A stretch of DNA of 50,282 nucleotides from Trichocoleus desertorum ATA4-8-CV12 (GTDB lineage: Bacteria > Cyanobacteriota > Cyanobacteriia > FACHB-46), in contig JAHHIL010000044.1 in NCBI GenBank assembly GCA_019358975.1, forward strand, positions 1 to 50,282, in the 5' to 3' direction. Shown here one piece after another: positions 16,212 to 25,966 of the stretch. Position 1 is the first letter of the stretch; each line of letters starts with the position of its first letter. Below the pieces are notes generated by a model. It ran no database searches. It had not been told where the DNA came from and saw only the letters and a list, made by a program, of their open reading frames with translations. Position numbers and translations under genes: made by a program.

Positions 16212-17141
16212 TTAAGCGATCGGCTGAGGTTGAAGGAGAGGAGCGCTTAAAAAGAAGCGAAACAGCTTCCGCAAGTTGAAGCCACAACCCGCTAGGAAGG
16301 CATTGATTCGGTCACCGTCTTGTCCTCTCAAATAGTTGCGCTTGAGAGCATGGTCTTGTTTGACGTGCCCAATCACAGGTTCAATCGCGCTGCGCCGTTT
16401 GAGCAGTCGCTTGAGTGCCTGGTTCCGCTTGCGGGTGCCTGCCACCAGGACTTCCACATCAGGAGGATGATGAGAGGTCCCTCGAAACCCTTTGTCCACA
16501 GCAGCTTGCTTCGGTTTGATAGCCGTGAGGTGTTGGGTTTGACTCAGTGCTTCTCTCAAGGTGGCTCCATCATAGGGATTGCCATGCACCGCATCCATGC
16601 CCACAATCCAGTTGCTGGCATGAGTGGTCACGAGCACCACCTTACAGCCAAACTCATAGCGTTTGTGCACTTTGCCCTTAGCGATGCATTCGGTTTCAGG
16701 TGCGTGCACACTGTAGAGTTTGCCTGTGTCCTTGGGCTGTTGCACATAGATGCGTTTGGCAATCTCCAAGAGTGCCTGCAACTCTGGCGGCAGTTGCTTC
16801 ATCTTGCGCTCAATGTCACGAATGACTCGTCCTAGATAGGTGCGGAGTTTGCGAGTTTGTTGCCTTGCTCGCTTGCCTTGCTTGGCTGCGGCATAGCGAC
16901 TTTGGCGGAATAAGGCTTGCTTGCCCAGTCGTACATAGCTCTGCCTCAGTTGGACGTGATGCTTGCGAGCAAAGCGCACCAAGGCTCGTCTGGCTTTGTC
17001 GTACAAGCGAGCATCGGTGGGAAAGGCAATTGCCTTCTCCTGCACGGTCGTGTCCACATTCACCCGAGCAATTTCAGAGGGTTTGAGGGCTTGCTGATTC
17101 ATGGCGCTTCGCAGGGTTTTCTTATGCTGATCAAGACTCAA
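16212..17141 (-). pseudogene. 5'-truncated IS5-type (DUF772) transposase
   Basis: 309 codons remain open but the N-terminal DUF772 region is missing. The frame starts only at a TTG, with a TGA three codons upstream. The DDE residues are still present: VNVDTTVQEKAI, AAVDKGFRG, SAIEPVIGHVKQDH. A full member would be about 440-480 aa, so roughly the first third is lost. It lies inside the decayed Tn3-type element whose right end is at 17272. It is unrelated in sequence to the intact IS5 element at 7012. Confidence 0.75.
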
Positions 17142-17234
17142 GCGTGCTCAGAAGTCGAGCACAAAGAAAACAGTCTTTTTTCTAGCGCTCGCCCTAACAG
17201 TAGATAGAAGTCCTATGGAATAAAGATTCCAGTT

Positions 17235-17272
17235 AAAACCGTAGGTTTCTGTTCAAATGCCCCCGCTGGTCC
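17235..17272 (-). repeat. 38-bp terminal inverted repeat of a Tn3-type element (right end)
   Basis: It matches 38202-38239 in inverted orientation with one mismatch in 38 bases; the similarity stops exactly at 38. The inner 19 bases (AACAGAAACCTACGGTTTT read inward) resemble the inner half of Tn3-family ends, with ACG at positions 31-33, though the usual GGGG tip is replaced by GGAYCAGCGG. The outside bases ATTTT (17273-17277) match ATTTT at 38197-38201, a 5-bp target duplication as in Tn3. Confidence 0.85.
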
Positions 17273-17322
17273 ATTTTGAAAGATTGATAGGCTATCTCTC
17301 TAAATACAGTCTGGAAGCAAGT

Positions 17323-18483
17323 TCAGGTATAGAGGATAGTTCTAATTGCCCCAATGGTACTGGATAAGACATGAGCTGCTGCCTCAACTTCCTCATTAGT
17401 CGTGAACTTACCTATTCCAATCCGGAGTGCACCCTCAATCAAAGATTCTGGAAGAGCCATTTCATGGAGAACATGAGAGGGAGTTTCAATACCAGTTGAA
17501 CAAGCTGCTCCTGTAGAAATTGCTATTTTTTGACGAACCCTAGCAATAATTGCACTGTTGGGAATGTTTGGAATTGAGATGTGAAGGTTTCCTGCTAGTC
17601 GATTCTCAGCATCCCCATTGACTATCAAATCGGTTACTTCTCTAGATAAGAGAGCTTGAAGACGGTCGCGCTTGCTTGCGATCGCCCTTTCATCCTCCTC
17701 CATCTCCAGCGATCGCAACCGGCAAGCTTCTCCCAACCCTACAATCCCTGGAACGTTAAGAGTGCCCGATCGCATTCCTCGCTGATGACCACCACCAAAT
17801 ATAAGTGGTTCCAATTGATAGCCTCTACGCACAGCTAGCGCTCCAACACCTTTAGGACCGTAGAGCTTGTGGGCAGAGATTGCTAGGTAGGTGATGCCCC
17901 ACTCTTCAAATTGCATGGGAATTTTACCGACTGCCTGAGAGCCATCACATAGAAAAGGAATGCCATAGCGTTGAGCAATTCGCCCAACCTTTTGAATAGG
18001 GTAAATGTTGCCAATCTCGTTGTTAGCTGCCATGACACAGAGCAGAGACATCCCCTTAGTGCAGACCTGCTCCAAATGTTCGAGGTCAAGCCTGCCTCTG
18101 GAATCTATTTGCAGATAAACTAGTTCAGCACAACCTCGCTTCTCTAAAGCGCGACAGGTATCAAGGACTGCTTTGTGTTCGATCGGCATTAAGCCAATTC
18201 GATGGGGGTTTGTGGAGTTAGGGGTTAGGCCCCCCTGAATTACTAGATTGATGCTTTCAGTTGCACCGGATGTCCAAACAATTTCCCCCGGTGAGGCTCC
18301 TATGAGGTCAGCAACTTGTTTAGCAGCTTGCTTAACAGCGGTCTCAGCGCGATCGCCCTGCTCATGATCAGTGCTGCTAGCGTTGCCAAACTCTGTAACC
18401 ATGTAATGGTAAATGCGATCAGCTACTCGTGGATCAACGGGAGTTGTTGCATGGTAATCAAGATAAATCACACTTCTAATCAC
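17323..18483 (-). CDS. sspA: Cysteine desulfurase of the phosphorothioation system (SspA/DndA)
   Basis: A 386-aa class V aminotransferase-fold enzyme of the IscS/NifS/DndA type. It takes sulfur from cysteine as a persulfide and passes it to the DNA-modifying enzymes. The PLP lysine is K206 in ISAHKLYGPKG, and the persulfide cysteine is C328 in STGAACSTG. The N-terminus YLDYHATTPVDPRV is typical. It starts with GTG, 9 bp after the stop of the DndB-like gene, and is the last gene of the operon. Its place beside sspBCD and a DGQHR gene marks it as the dedicated sulfur donor rather than housekeeping IscS. Confidence 0.9.
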   Translation of the reverse strand: MIRSVIYLDYHATTPVDPRVADRIYHYMVTEFGNASSTDHEQGDRAETAVKQAAKQVADLIGASPGEIVWTSGATESINLVIQGGLTPNSTNPHRIGLMPIEHKAVLDTCRALEKRGCAELVYLQIDSRGRLDLEHLEQVCTKGMSLLCVMAANNEIGNIYPIQKVGRIAQRYGIPFLCDGSQAVGKIPMQFEEWGITYLAISAHKLYGPKGVGALAVRRGYQLEPLIFGGGHQRGMRSGTLNVPGIVGLGEACRLRSLEMEEDERAIASKRDRLQALLSREVTDLIVNGDAENRLAGNLHISIPNIPNSAIIARVRQKIAISTGAACSTGIETPSHVLHEMALPESLIEGALRIGIGKFTTNEEVEAAAHVLSSTIGAIRTILYT

Positions 18484-18492
18484 CTATTAGTC

Positions 18493-19818
18493 TTAATCTT
18501 CTTCATCTTCCTCGTGAGGTTGATCATTTTGTCCAGACCAATTGATAAGTGGAAGTAGGGAAGCTTTTTTATTACCAATAGCATCACGATATTTCTGCTT
18601 GAGCTCACGAACTTTTACTGATGTTCTAAGCCCTAAAGCATGGTTGATCATTGTGGCGATGAGTGATCTCTCTTTTCTTCCACCAATAATGGAACGTGCT
18701 AATGGATTCCAGATTACACCTGCCCAGGGTGCATCATCAATATTCATTGAAACCTGAGTCATAATTGCTACAATTACATCTGGAATTGACTTTCTTTGAA
18801 TACCAGCTTGTTTGATAACCTCTGCAACAACATACTGACCAACTGGACGTAGAAAAACATTACCACCATAAATAAGTTTTTGATGGTCGTTTATAGTAGG
18901 TAAACCATCAGAATCAAGGAGAAGACGGAGATCACCCGGTTTTTTTCTCCCGCTTTTAACAGCATCAAATCCAGGGCAACAATCGAGCATCTTTTCCCAT
19001 ATTTCTTCTAAAAACAAATAATATTTATCCAAATCATCACTTGAAGGTCTAAATCTTTTGAAATCGTTATCAATTTGTAGACCCCCTTCATAAGCACTAA
19101 GCAGAATCTCGTTTACTTCATACAGAGAGGCAAGCGTTGTAATGTACGATTCATTTGCTTTACTTGGTGCAAGTTGCTTAGAGCCCAAAGTATTTAAAAC
19201 TAATCCTTTTAACACATTACTTTCTTTTACCAATCGACGTGAAATGATCGCTACTCCGTCATCTTCATCAATGGCAATATTCATACCAGAAGATGTTGGT
19301 TTTGCGCGCCGATTGAGAGTAGAAAATAATCTGCGAGTTCGTTGTAGCCCTTCCTTAGAATCCTCATGTTTAAGGATAATTACAGTAATCTCTTCTTTTG
19401 CCAAGTCAGGTTCTATCTTTATGGCTTCTTGGATAGACTTTAATCTGTGTTGTCCATCCAAAGCGTAGTAGACCTGACTTCCATCAAAACGAAGTAATCC
19501 AAAGCCATAACTGCCTCTGTCTTTATCATCTAGGAGTTCATGCTCATCAACTCTTACTGGTGAAAACTCTGGTTCTCCTCCATAAACAGCCACGACTAAA
19601 GCACCGTAGAATCGCTGCGGCTCATGGATAAGGTAAGGAACCATTTCTTTTTCAACACGATCTTGAATTGCCCTTTGGATTAAAGCATCAAGATCCTTAT
19701 CTGTATGAATTTCCTCTGCAAGCCTACACTCACGGGCGACTTTACCCAATTTCATTACGGTAACGTAGTATCTCCAATCACCCATCCGAGCTTGTAATGC
19801 TGGCACGTAATCTGGCAC
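18493..19818 (-). CDS. dndB: DGQHR-domain protein, DndB-like
   Basis: A 441-aa protein with the diagnostic motif YYALDGQHRLKSI (DGQHR at residues 121-125), an extended helical middle and an acidic tail (QPHEEDEED). DGQHR proteins are found with dnd clusters; DndB acts as a transcriptional regulator and influences where DNA is modified, with ATP- and DNA-binding activity reported for the family. Start is GTG 19818, with AGGAGA upstream. It sits 28 bp after the GIY-YIG gene and 9 bp before the cysteine desulfurase. A DndB homologue beside single-strand-type ssp genes is a mixed arrangement. Confidence 0.85.
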   Translation of the reverse strand: MPDYVPALQARMGDWRYYVTVMKLGKVARECRLAEEIHTDKDLDALIQRAIQDRVEKEMVPYLIHEPQRFYGALVVAVYGGEPEFSPVRVDEHELLDDKDRGSYGFGLLRFDGSQVYYALDGQHRLKSIQEAIKIEPDLAKEEITVIILKHEDSKEGLQRTRRLFSTLNRRAKPTSSGMNIAIDEDDGVAIISRRLVKESNVLKGLVLNTLGSKQLAPSKANESYITTLASLYEVNEILLSAYEGGLQIDNDFKRFRPSSDDLDKYYLFLEEIWEKMLDCCPGFDAVKSGRKKPGDLRLLLDSDGLPTINDHQKLIYGGNVFLRPVGQYVVAEVIKQAGIQRKSIPDVIVAIMTQVSMNIDDAPWAGVIWNPLARSIIGGRKERSLIATMINHALGLRTSVKVRELKQKYRDAIGNKKASLLPLINWSGQNDQPHEEDEED

Positions 19819-19846
19819 TTTTCTTTCTCCTAGACAAATGTACTTA

Positions 19847-20356
19847 TCAAAATGCTTTACCCCAGTGTTTCTGTCTATCAGGGATAATTTCGTTACATGG
19901 AGTTCGGCAACACATAAGAAGATGTTCTTCTACAGCATCTACATGAATTCGAGGTAGTTCAGCCCACCAAAAAACTAAGCGATTACGATATTTATTAAGC
20001 ATAAATACTACTTTTTTTCGACCCGTAATATTTTTTGCCTCTATAAGATAATCTTTATACCTTTCCGAAAGATATTGTTGAGCAGCTTTTCCAATGTACA
20101 AGGGAATATGAAGGTCTTCTGCAAAAGGCTTTCCTAATTTCGTTGAAAAGCAATACACTCCATACTTATTTGGGATGGAAGTTTGAGCATCACGAATAAA
20201 ATTACACTTTTGCCAGTTCAACTGAATAGCTTGCATCGCTACTGGAAACTCTTCTATATATTGTGGAAGCCATCGGAGGGTGAACTCGTAGTCTTTTGCA
20301 AATCGCCCTGCAATAGCTGCCTTCTGAGTAGCAAAATCATAGGGAGCATCAACCAT
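19847..20356 (-). CDS. GIY-YIG nuclease-domain protein in the phosphorothioation operon
   Basis: A 169-aa protein with all landmarks of the GIY-YIG catalytic core: NKYGVYCF, then PLYIGKA, the conserved Arg in LSERYKDYL, the metal-binding Glu in AVEEHLLMC and the Asn in TPCNE. About 60 N-terminal residues precede the nuclease domain. GIY-YIG enzymes cut DNA with a divalent metal. It lies between sspD and the DndB-like gene on the same strand, 329 bp after sspD. It could be the restriction arm missing from this island, or a repair or nicking accessory; that is inference. Confidence 0.75.
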   Translation of the reverse strand: MVDAPYDFATQKAAIAGRFAKDYEFTLRWLPQYIEEFPVAMQAIQLNWQKCNFIRDAQTSIPNKYGVYCFSTKLGKPFAEDLHIPLYIGKAAQQYLSERYKDYLIEAKNITGRKKVVFMLNKYRNRLVFWWAELPRIHVDAVEEHLLMCCRTPCNEIIPDRQKHWGKAF

Positions 20357-20685
20357 TTCCGTCTACCATTGGCGGGCTTCTAGTCCATTTTGCCCCGATT
20401 GCTTGGTAATGTAACCGTTGCCTCCAGGTAAGGATCTTTGGTTGTTACCGGGTTCCCTTCGGGGCACCCCCCGATTGCCCAGCATATTCGCCGCGATCGC
20501 TCAATCTTGAGTATTATGGCGAATTTGGTTGATCCAGGTGAGGAGCGATCACAAATTTGCCTTATCCAGTGAAGATTTAGGAAACAGCTATATGTTCTTA
20601 ATGGCAGGCTGCGGTTAAACTGACGTAGCCTATTTGCATTGAGGGGTTAGAGGGCTGAGTATCATAGCGTCTACTTCCTTGATCA
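20357..20685. other. Intergenic region between sspD and the GIY-YIG gene
   Basis: 329 bp without a credible gene. It contains a hairpin with a TTCG loop (GGGTTCCC/GGGCACCC around 20450-20469) that may terminate or attenuate the sspBCD transcript, and HIP1-type sites. It probably also holds a promoter for the GIY-YIG, dndB-like and sspA genes. No boxes are strong enough to name. Confidence 0.45.
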
Positions 20686-21492
20686 CTATAAGTGACATGC
20701 CAAACAGGGTAACGTGTCATCATCTTCATCGAGTACCGCTTCCAGCACTTCTGCCAACGGTTGATTGGGCTTTGTTTTTGCCTCTCGTACGATCGCTCGT
20801 TCATGGTCTGCAATAATTTCATCCTTACGTGCTAGCAATCCCAGCAATGTTTCGCCCTGCGTCCAAGTGTAGGTTCGACCATCGCTATGGTTTTGCTCGT
20901 AGGCGATCGCCTTGGCAAATAGGTCAGGATGCTCCTGCGCTAGCATCACCCACTCATACTTCCGCTGGAAGAAGCAGAAGTAACATCCTGAGCGACTGCG
21001 CCAGCGGTAATAGTCTGGTAAGCCAATGCCACTTTCCTCTAACAACCGAATAATATCTGCCTTAACTAGCCCATGTTCCTTAAAGGGGTAACGGGCTTGA
21101 ATTGTTGGCTTTGTCGAAATATAGCCTTCCCGGTGTTCATCTGCACGAATGCCAATATAGCTGATGGCATCGTCATCACCGATAAACTCCTCCAAAGGCT
21201 TAATCTTCATTTGTTTTGTACACCATCGCACTTGAGGAGATGGCAAAACGCCTCCATACACCTCTAACCAATGGTCAAAACCGCGATCGGCACTTAAGCG
21301 AATAATTTTGATACCCAGCCGAGCCTCAATGCGATCGAGATAATCATAAGTTTCTGACAGTTCCTTGTGGGTATCACAGAAAAAATACTCCATCGGCAGG
21401 TCAGGGTACTTTTGTCGCATCAGCACCGCTAGGGCAGTACTATCCTTACCCCCTGAAAGCCCCAGAATATGTCGAATGGGCTGCTTCACCAT
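20686..21492 (-). CDS. sspD: PAPS-reductase-family ATP pyrophosphatase (SspD/DndC-like)
   Basis: A 268-aa adenine-nucleotide alpha-hydrolase of the PAPS reductase family. The PP-loop is SGGKDS (residues 13-18). Cysteines in VRWCTKQMK and RSGCYFCFF fit the Fe-S cluster site described for DndC. It activates the DNA backbone phosphate or carries the sulfur during phosphorothioation. It is about half the length of DndC and similar to SspD of the single-strand Ssp system, which agrees with the DUF4007 and ATPase genes upstream. It starts 5 bp after the sspC stop, so it is the third gene of a tight operon. Confidence 0.86.
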   Translation of the reverse strand: MVKQPIRHILGLSGGKDSTALAVLMRQKYPDLPMEYFFCDTHKELSETYDYLDRIEARLGIKIIRLSADRGFDHWLEVYGGVLPSPQVRWCTKQMKIKPLEEFIGDDDAISYIGIRADEHREGYISTKPTIQARYPFKEHGLVKADIIRLLEESGIGLPDYYRWRSRSGCYFCFFQRKYEWVMLAQEHPDLFAKAIAYEQNHSDGRTYTWTQGETLLGLLARKDEIIADHERAIVREAKTKPNQPLAEVLEAVLDEDDDTLPCLACHL

Positions 21493-21497
21493 CTCCC

Positions 21498-24400
21498 TTA
21501 ATCCACCACCTTCGTTTTCCGTTTACCCCGCCTCTGACGGACTTCCTTCAATTCGTCGGGGGTTTGTACCTGCAACACCTCTCTTGCCAATTTAGCAATC
21601 AAAGCTTGCCGCAGTTTAGCATCGTTCCGGAGGGTCGGCTTGTCTAAGATCTCATCCACTAACCGATTCAGTTGTTCTTCCTGGGTCTGGTCAATCCAGA
21701 CAACCTGGTTTAGTTCGTGTCCGTCTGATTTGGTGACGGTAAGCCGATATGCCTCAAAGCCTTCATGGTCAGTCGCTGCAATATCTTTTTGTAAGGCTTC
21801 TAGTCGCTTAAACTGTCGAGCAACATCATTCAGCTTCAATTCAAAGGCAGCGCGATCGTCATCGCTCCAAGTATGGGCAGGCTTATCTGCCAAAATCATC
21901 ATCAGGGATTCTAACCACTCCGTATCTGCCAACATGGTATCGCTCGCCGCTAGCGTAAAGCGCCTCAGCATTGGCTCCAAGCAGCGATCGACCAAGTAGT
22001 TGGCTCTCACACGCAAATCAGGCCGCAAATGCTCTAGGTTACTACGGACTCCGAAAGCAGCATGAAGCAACTGCCGACCAGTACTCAGGAGATTTTCATA
22101 GGTAATCTCTAATTCATGAAGTGCTTTAACCAACCGTTTGCGGAAGGTTCGTGCCGCCGATTCATCATTTGGATCAGCATGCCGAATGGGAGCCAACCCA
22201 CAGGCTTGAGGCAGACTAGTAAACAATAGTTTATCTGGCTCTTGAGCTGTTTGCAACGTTTTCAGGACTGCCTGAGCTTCAGCACTCAGTTGTTGAGTTT
22301 TCAGGGTGTAGGCTGGCAGCTTCTTGACGAACTGGAACAACGGCTTGGCGATCGCCAAGAGCGAAGTGTTCCGTACTCCCGCAGGGACTCGACTCCGCCA
22401 AATAGCTTCCAATTCTTGAAAGACCTGGGATCGCAGCCCTGCCATTTCAAACGATTTAACGGCAAACCGTCCGGGTTGTTTCACTAACAACTCAAAATGA
22501 GGAGCCGTCAACACCGGAACAAACGTCCCATCATGATAAAGCCCGACATCATCAACGTGGTAAAGCAGCATAGCAGCTAACAGCACTGGGATTACCCCTG
22601 GTTTAACGCCATAGGGTGGAGCCCCTAGCAAGGCGTATAGCTGATCGAGGCTGCGCGGTTGTTCAGCAGATTTCAAACAAAAGGATTCAACTGACTGCCA
22701 GAGACTTGATAAATCTGTCCTGCCATTGCCTTTTTGTTTGGCAGAACGATTTGCAATTGGCGGATAGAAACCCCATTCTCCATTCTCCTGGCGGTGAATC
22801 CCTGGCTCTGCCAGCACCGAGTAATACATGCTCACTTCAGGACCATAGCCCTTCAGTCCCAATTTCTCCTGATCTTCATGGTTCAGCATGCCTTCAATCA
22901 ACTCACGCCGCGCCTTTGCCCCTTGAGAGGTAAGTTCTCGCCGGTTAATCAATTCATTCCAAAGAGTAGGGCTATGGCAATAGACCTTCTCACACACCTC
23001 CGATAATGCTGCATTGAGATCGGCGCTATCTCGAATCTCCTGCTGTTCTCCTAAAAACCAGGAAAAGCTTTCAGAATTAGCGGGATCAAGTGCCTGAGTT
23101 AATGTCTCATCCATCAAGTTTTCTGCTTGCACCAACCGCTGCCGCACTTCCCGCCGAGCAACCCCATCCGTTTGCAATTCTGAAGCGGTTGATTGAATCT
23201 TTTCTAAGGCGGCAAATTCGATCGCGCGGTCGCGCAAGGTTTTGAGATGAGCCGTATTAACCACAATAAGAGGCTTACCATCTTTAGTGGTAGAAGGGGG
23301 AGCTTCTACAAGAGGTTGTGCCTCCATCCAGTACACGATCAAGCCGTCATAATCTGGCTTAGATACTTGAAGGGTGGATAGGTCATGAGTCTTATCTCCA
23401 TATCGCCGCTCAAAATAGCGGAGGGTTCCCACTCGGTAACTGTGGCGTTGAGCAACCAATGGTTTTAAGGCACGCACCCGTGACAAGATCTCAACTAGCG
23501 ATCCCCGTTCTTGTTCAAAATACTGGTCGATCGCAATCTGAACATTGAAATCAGATCCCTCCCAGATTCGCAGTTCATCCAACTGCTTACGGTAAGTAAT
23601 TAGGTTTTTCTCTAAAAGGGTTTGAATCGCCGTTTGCCAAGGGTTATCGCTAGTCGTTTCATCAGGCGACTCACACAATGGCAAGATTGACAGGGCTTGA
23701 GTTGCCCGTAGTGCCCCTGCCGATGTAATTAAATTAAGCGTACCAATCGTCTTGAGTGCCTGAATTACTTCAGGTGACAGATCCATTCGACGGCTGGCAT
23801 CTGCAACAACCCCCTGAACCTCTAGCCACTTCTGAACATTGGGACGAGATGACAACCCCATCCCTGCTGACTCTACAAAATAGTCGTAAACCTGATGGAT
23901 TTTTAGCGTTGGAATTAAATTTTTATTGAGAGCCGTTGAATCTAAGAATTGCTTAAAGGAATATGGCTCAGAACTCGTCAGGAAGGTAAAGAGAGAGCGA
24001 TCGTTTTGAGCATACCTCGTACACAGCTGGGGTAATACCAGAGAGGTCAGTGGATGAAGTGGATAAGCCTCTGCTAGTACCGCAGACGACAAATCACTTA
24101 ATTCTAGGTGCTCAGCTAGATGCTCAAACCATACCGTTGCTCGTTGCTGAATTAATTCTTTCAAAGCGCCTGCTTCGTTATGGATAATGGCTTGTCCCAG
24201 TAAACGAGTCATCTGTTCCGGCGATTCTGTGAAGGGAATATCCTCAAATCGCCCGTGAATTTTTGACCATTCTTTCCGCTCACTGGAAGCTAACCGTTCT
24301 CCGTAATCCCCAAAGGATTGGTGCAACACCCCAACGAGATACACCTGATAAGGCGTACGTTCAGGGAGTTCTGCGATTTGCTGCAACAGGTATAAGTCTG

Positions 24401-25043
24401 CAACGCCTTGATGTTGAGCTGCAAACTCCAACGTCTTGCCTAACTCATCAATCAGGAGTAGGACATCCGTCTTTGCTGCCTGCGCCACTGCCTGAATCAG
24501 TTGCAGAACTTGCTTTTCCTCAATCGAGTGACCAGCGGCAAGCTCTATCTCTAAGTCTACTAAATCAGCCAATATCTCTGGCTTCTTGCGGCTCCTTCGC
24601 CAAAATATTTCAACCCCTCGCCTTAATGCACGGACGATGGTATGACTGAGAGGCTCCCGCTGAGCAGTGCTAACTGCTTGCACGAGTCCCCGCCGTGGCA
24701 ATCCATCCGTAAGCGCTTGTAGCTCAGGACTGGCTGATCCCAGTGCCCGCTCTGCGATTGTCAACGCTTTTTGTCGCACAGGGCCAGCCTCTGACGCACA
24801 AAGCCCTGCCCAAAAGTGAGCAAATGCTGATTTACCTGTACCGTAAACCCCAGTCAGTGTCCAGGCACGTTGAGGGCTATTTTTAGTAAAAGCAGGTAAC
24901 ATGCGCCGTAACGCATCCACTGCTCGTTCCGTCACAATGTATCCTTCTACAGCATCTGGCAATTCCAGATCTCGCTCTAAATTAACCGAGCGAGCATAGC
25001 GACGGTTGAGGCTAAAGTACTGCGATAAAAATTTTTGAGCCAT
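21498..25043 (-). CDS. sspC: Large ATPase of the phosphorothioation system (SspC-like)
   Basis: A 1181-aa P-loop ATPase. Walker A is TGVYGTGKSAF (about 64-74) and Walker B DVLLLIDELGK (about 193-203), followed by a sensor-like region (VYLVGVLHQSFGDYGERL). The remaining roughly 900 residues are mostly helical without a domain I recognise. Identity as SspC rests on size, the P-loop and the exact position between the DUF4007 gene (5-bp gap) and the PAPS-reductase gene (5-bp gap), the SspB-C-D order. SspC is thought to supply ATP-driven action on DNA during modification. Confidence 0.82.
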   Translation of the reverse strand: MAQKFLSQYFSLNRRYARSVNLERDLELPDAVEGYIVTERAVDALRRMLPAFTKNSPQRAWTLTGVYGTGKSAFAHFWAGLCASEAGPVRQKALTIAERALGSASPELQALTDGLPRRGLVQAVSTAQREPLSHTIVRALRRGVEIFWRRSRKKPEILADLVDLEIELAAGHSIEEKQVLQLIQAVAQAAKTDVLLLIDELGKTLEFAAQHQGVADLYLLQQIAELPERTPYQVYLVGVLHQSFGDYGERLASSERKEWSKIHGRFEDIPFTESPEQMTRLLGQAIIHNEAGALKELIQQRATVWFEHLAEHLELSDLSSAVLAEAYPLHPLTSLVLPQLCTRYAQNDRSLFTFLTSSEPYSFKQFLDSTALNKNLIPTLKIHQVYDYFVESAGMGLSSRPNVQKWLEVQGVVADASRRMDLSPEVIQALKTIGTLNLITSAGALRATQALSILPLCESPDETTSDNPWQTAIQTLLEKNLITYRKQLDELRIWEGSDFNVQIAIDQYFEQERGSLVEILSRVRALKPLVAQRHSYRVGTLRYFERRYGDKTHDLSTLQVSKPDYDGLIVYWMEAQPLVEAPPSTTKDGKPLIVVNTAHLKTLRDRAIEFAALEKIQSTASELQTDGVARREVRQRLVQAENLMDETLTQALDPANSESFSWFLGEQQEIRDSADLNAALSEVCEKVYCHSPTLWNELINRRELTSQGAKARRELIEGMLNHEDQEKLGLKGYGPEVSMYYSVLAEPGIHRQENGEWGFYPPIANRSAKQKGNGRTDLSSLWQSVESFCLKSAEQPRSLDQLYALLGAPPYGVKPGVIPVLLAAMLLYHVDDVGLYHDGTFVPVLTAPHFELLVKQPGRFAVKSFEMAGLRSQVFQELEAIWRSRVPAGVRNTSLLAIAKPLFQFVKKLPAYTLKTQQLSAEAQAVLKTLQTAQEPDKLLFTSLPQACGLAPIRHADPNDESAARTFRKRLVKALHELEITYENLLSTGRQLLHAAFGVRSNLEHLRPDLRVRANYLVDRCLEPMLRRFTLAASDTMLADTEWLESLMMILADKPAHTWSDDDRAAFELKLNDVARQFKRLEALQKDIAATDHEGFEAYRLTVTKSDGHELNQVVWIDQTQEEQLNRLVDEILDKPTLRNDAKLRQALIAKLAREVLQVQTPDELKEVRQRRGKRKTKVVD

Positions 25044-25048
25044 TTACC

Positions 25049-25966
25049 TCACCTCGTCTGGTAATAATCTTGCAAAATTTGCTCCGCCAGAATCAGAGGA
25101 TCTTCTGTAAAGGAGAATTGAATTAATCCAGCTGTGTCCGATAGACTAATTGGCTCATGCTGTTGGGCAACTTGCTCAATTGCATTACACAAAGCACTTT
25201 CTGATAGCTTGAAGGCTAACCCTGGGCTACCTGCTTCATATAGTAAGCGAGAGACGGCGATCGTACCCTGCCCTTGCCGATCCTGGGCTGCAAACTCTAG
25301 ACAAGCAGAAACGACGACAGCTGGGGGTAAATTTCTTTTCGTCCCTACCCGGAACGTGTAGATACGAGTATCGCCAGCGGTATGCAACAGCCCTAACTCG
25401 GTAAAAGGGCAATCAATGGAGTCTTCTGTAAACCCCGATTTGCTTTGCTGCTCTACATACATTTTTAAGAGGCAACGAACGTCTTTTTGAAACGAAGACG
25501 AAGCAGTTCGTAGCCCTTGCTGTTTCTGGTAATAGTTCTCCAAAGCAACGAGCAGGTCTTGTTCAGTAAATTCGACTGAACGGAATAAATTAAAAGTGAA
25601 ATACCAGGTAGTTGCATAGCAAGGGAGTTTAAGCAACTGCCAGTGCAGCAACCAGAGCGAGGCGGAATCCTCTAAAAATGGGTCCCATCCTGTGTCGGCT
25701 AGTAACCGCTGTCCAAAGTCTGTCGGTTGATCATCCTGTAACAGCTTAAAAGCCTGTTCCCAATAGCGGATGGAGCGAACCATGTTTTTTCCAACCCCAA
25801 GCTGAATGGGAGCGCCCTCATTCAAAAACACCCTTGGATCTTGAATGGCACAATCGAAGCCCTTCTTCAGCCAGCCAAACCGGGGGTGAAAAGTTTCGTG
25901 GCGAGCAAAGACACTCGATTGACGAGTATCAACCCTTCCAAGATCAAGACTGATTTGCTCTACCAT
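25049..25966 (-). CDS. sspB: DUF4007 protein, SspB-like DNA nickase of phosphorothioation
   Basis: A 305-aa member of the DUF4007 family, shown by SVFARHETFHPRFGWLKKGF near the N-terminus followed by LGVGKNMVRSIRYWEQAF. SspB, the DUF4007 protein of the Ssp system, nicks one DNA strand as the first step of single-strand phosphorothioation. This gene is first in the sspB-sspC-sspD operon and divergent from the associated methyltransferase. DUF4007 is absent from double-strand Dnd clusters, so it marks this island as Ssp type. Confidence 0.87.
   Translation of the reverse strand: MVEQISLDLGRVDTRQSSVFARHETFHPRFGWLKKGFDCAIQDPRVFLNEGAPIQLGVGKNMVRSIRYWEQAFKLLQDDQPTDFGQRLLADTGWDPFLEDSASLWLLHWQLLKLPCYATTWYFTFNLFRSVEFTEQDLLVALENYYQKQQGLRTASSSFQKDVRCLLKMYVEQQSKSGFTEDSIDCPFTELGLLHTAGDTRIYTFRVGTKRNLPPAVVVSACLEFAAQDRQGQGTIAVSRLLYEAGSPGLAFKLSESALCNAIEQVAQQHEPISLSDTAGLIQFSFTEDPLILAEQILQDYYQTR

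Noticed and set aside
17323-18483. Housekeeping IscS for Fe-S cluster assembly
   Set aside because: The gene is 9 bp downstream of a DGQHR gene in a phosphorothioation island, without iscU, iscA or iscR neighbours.
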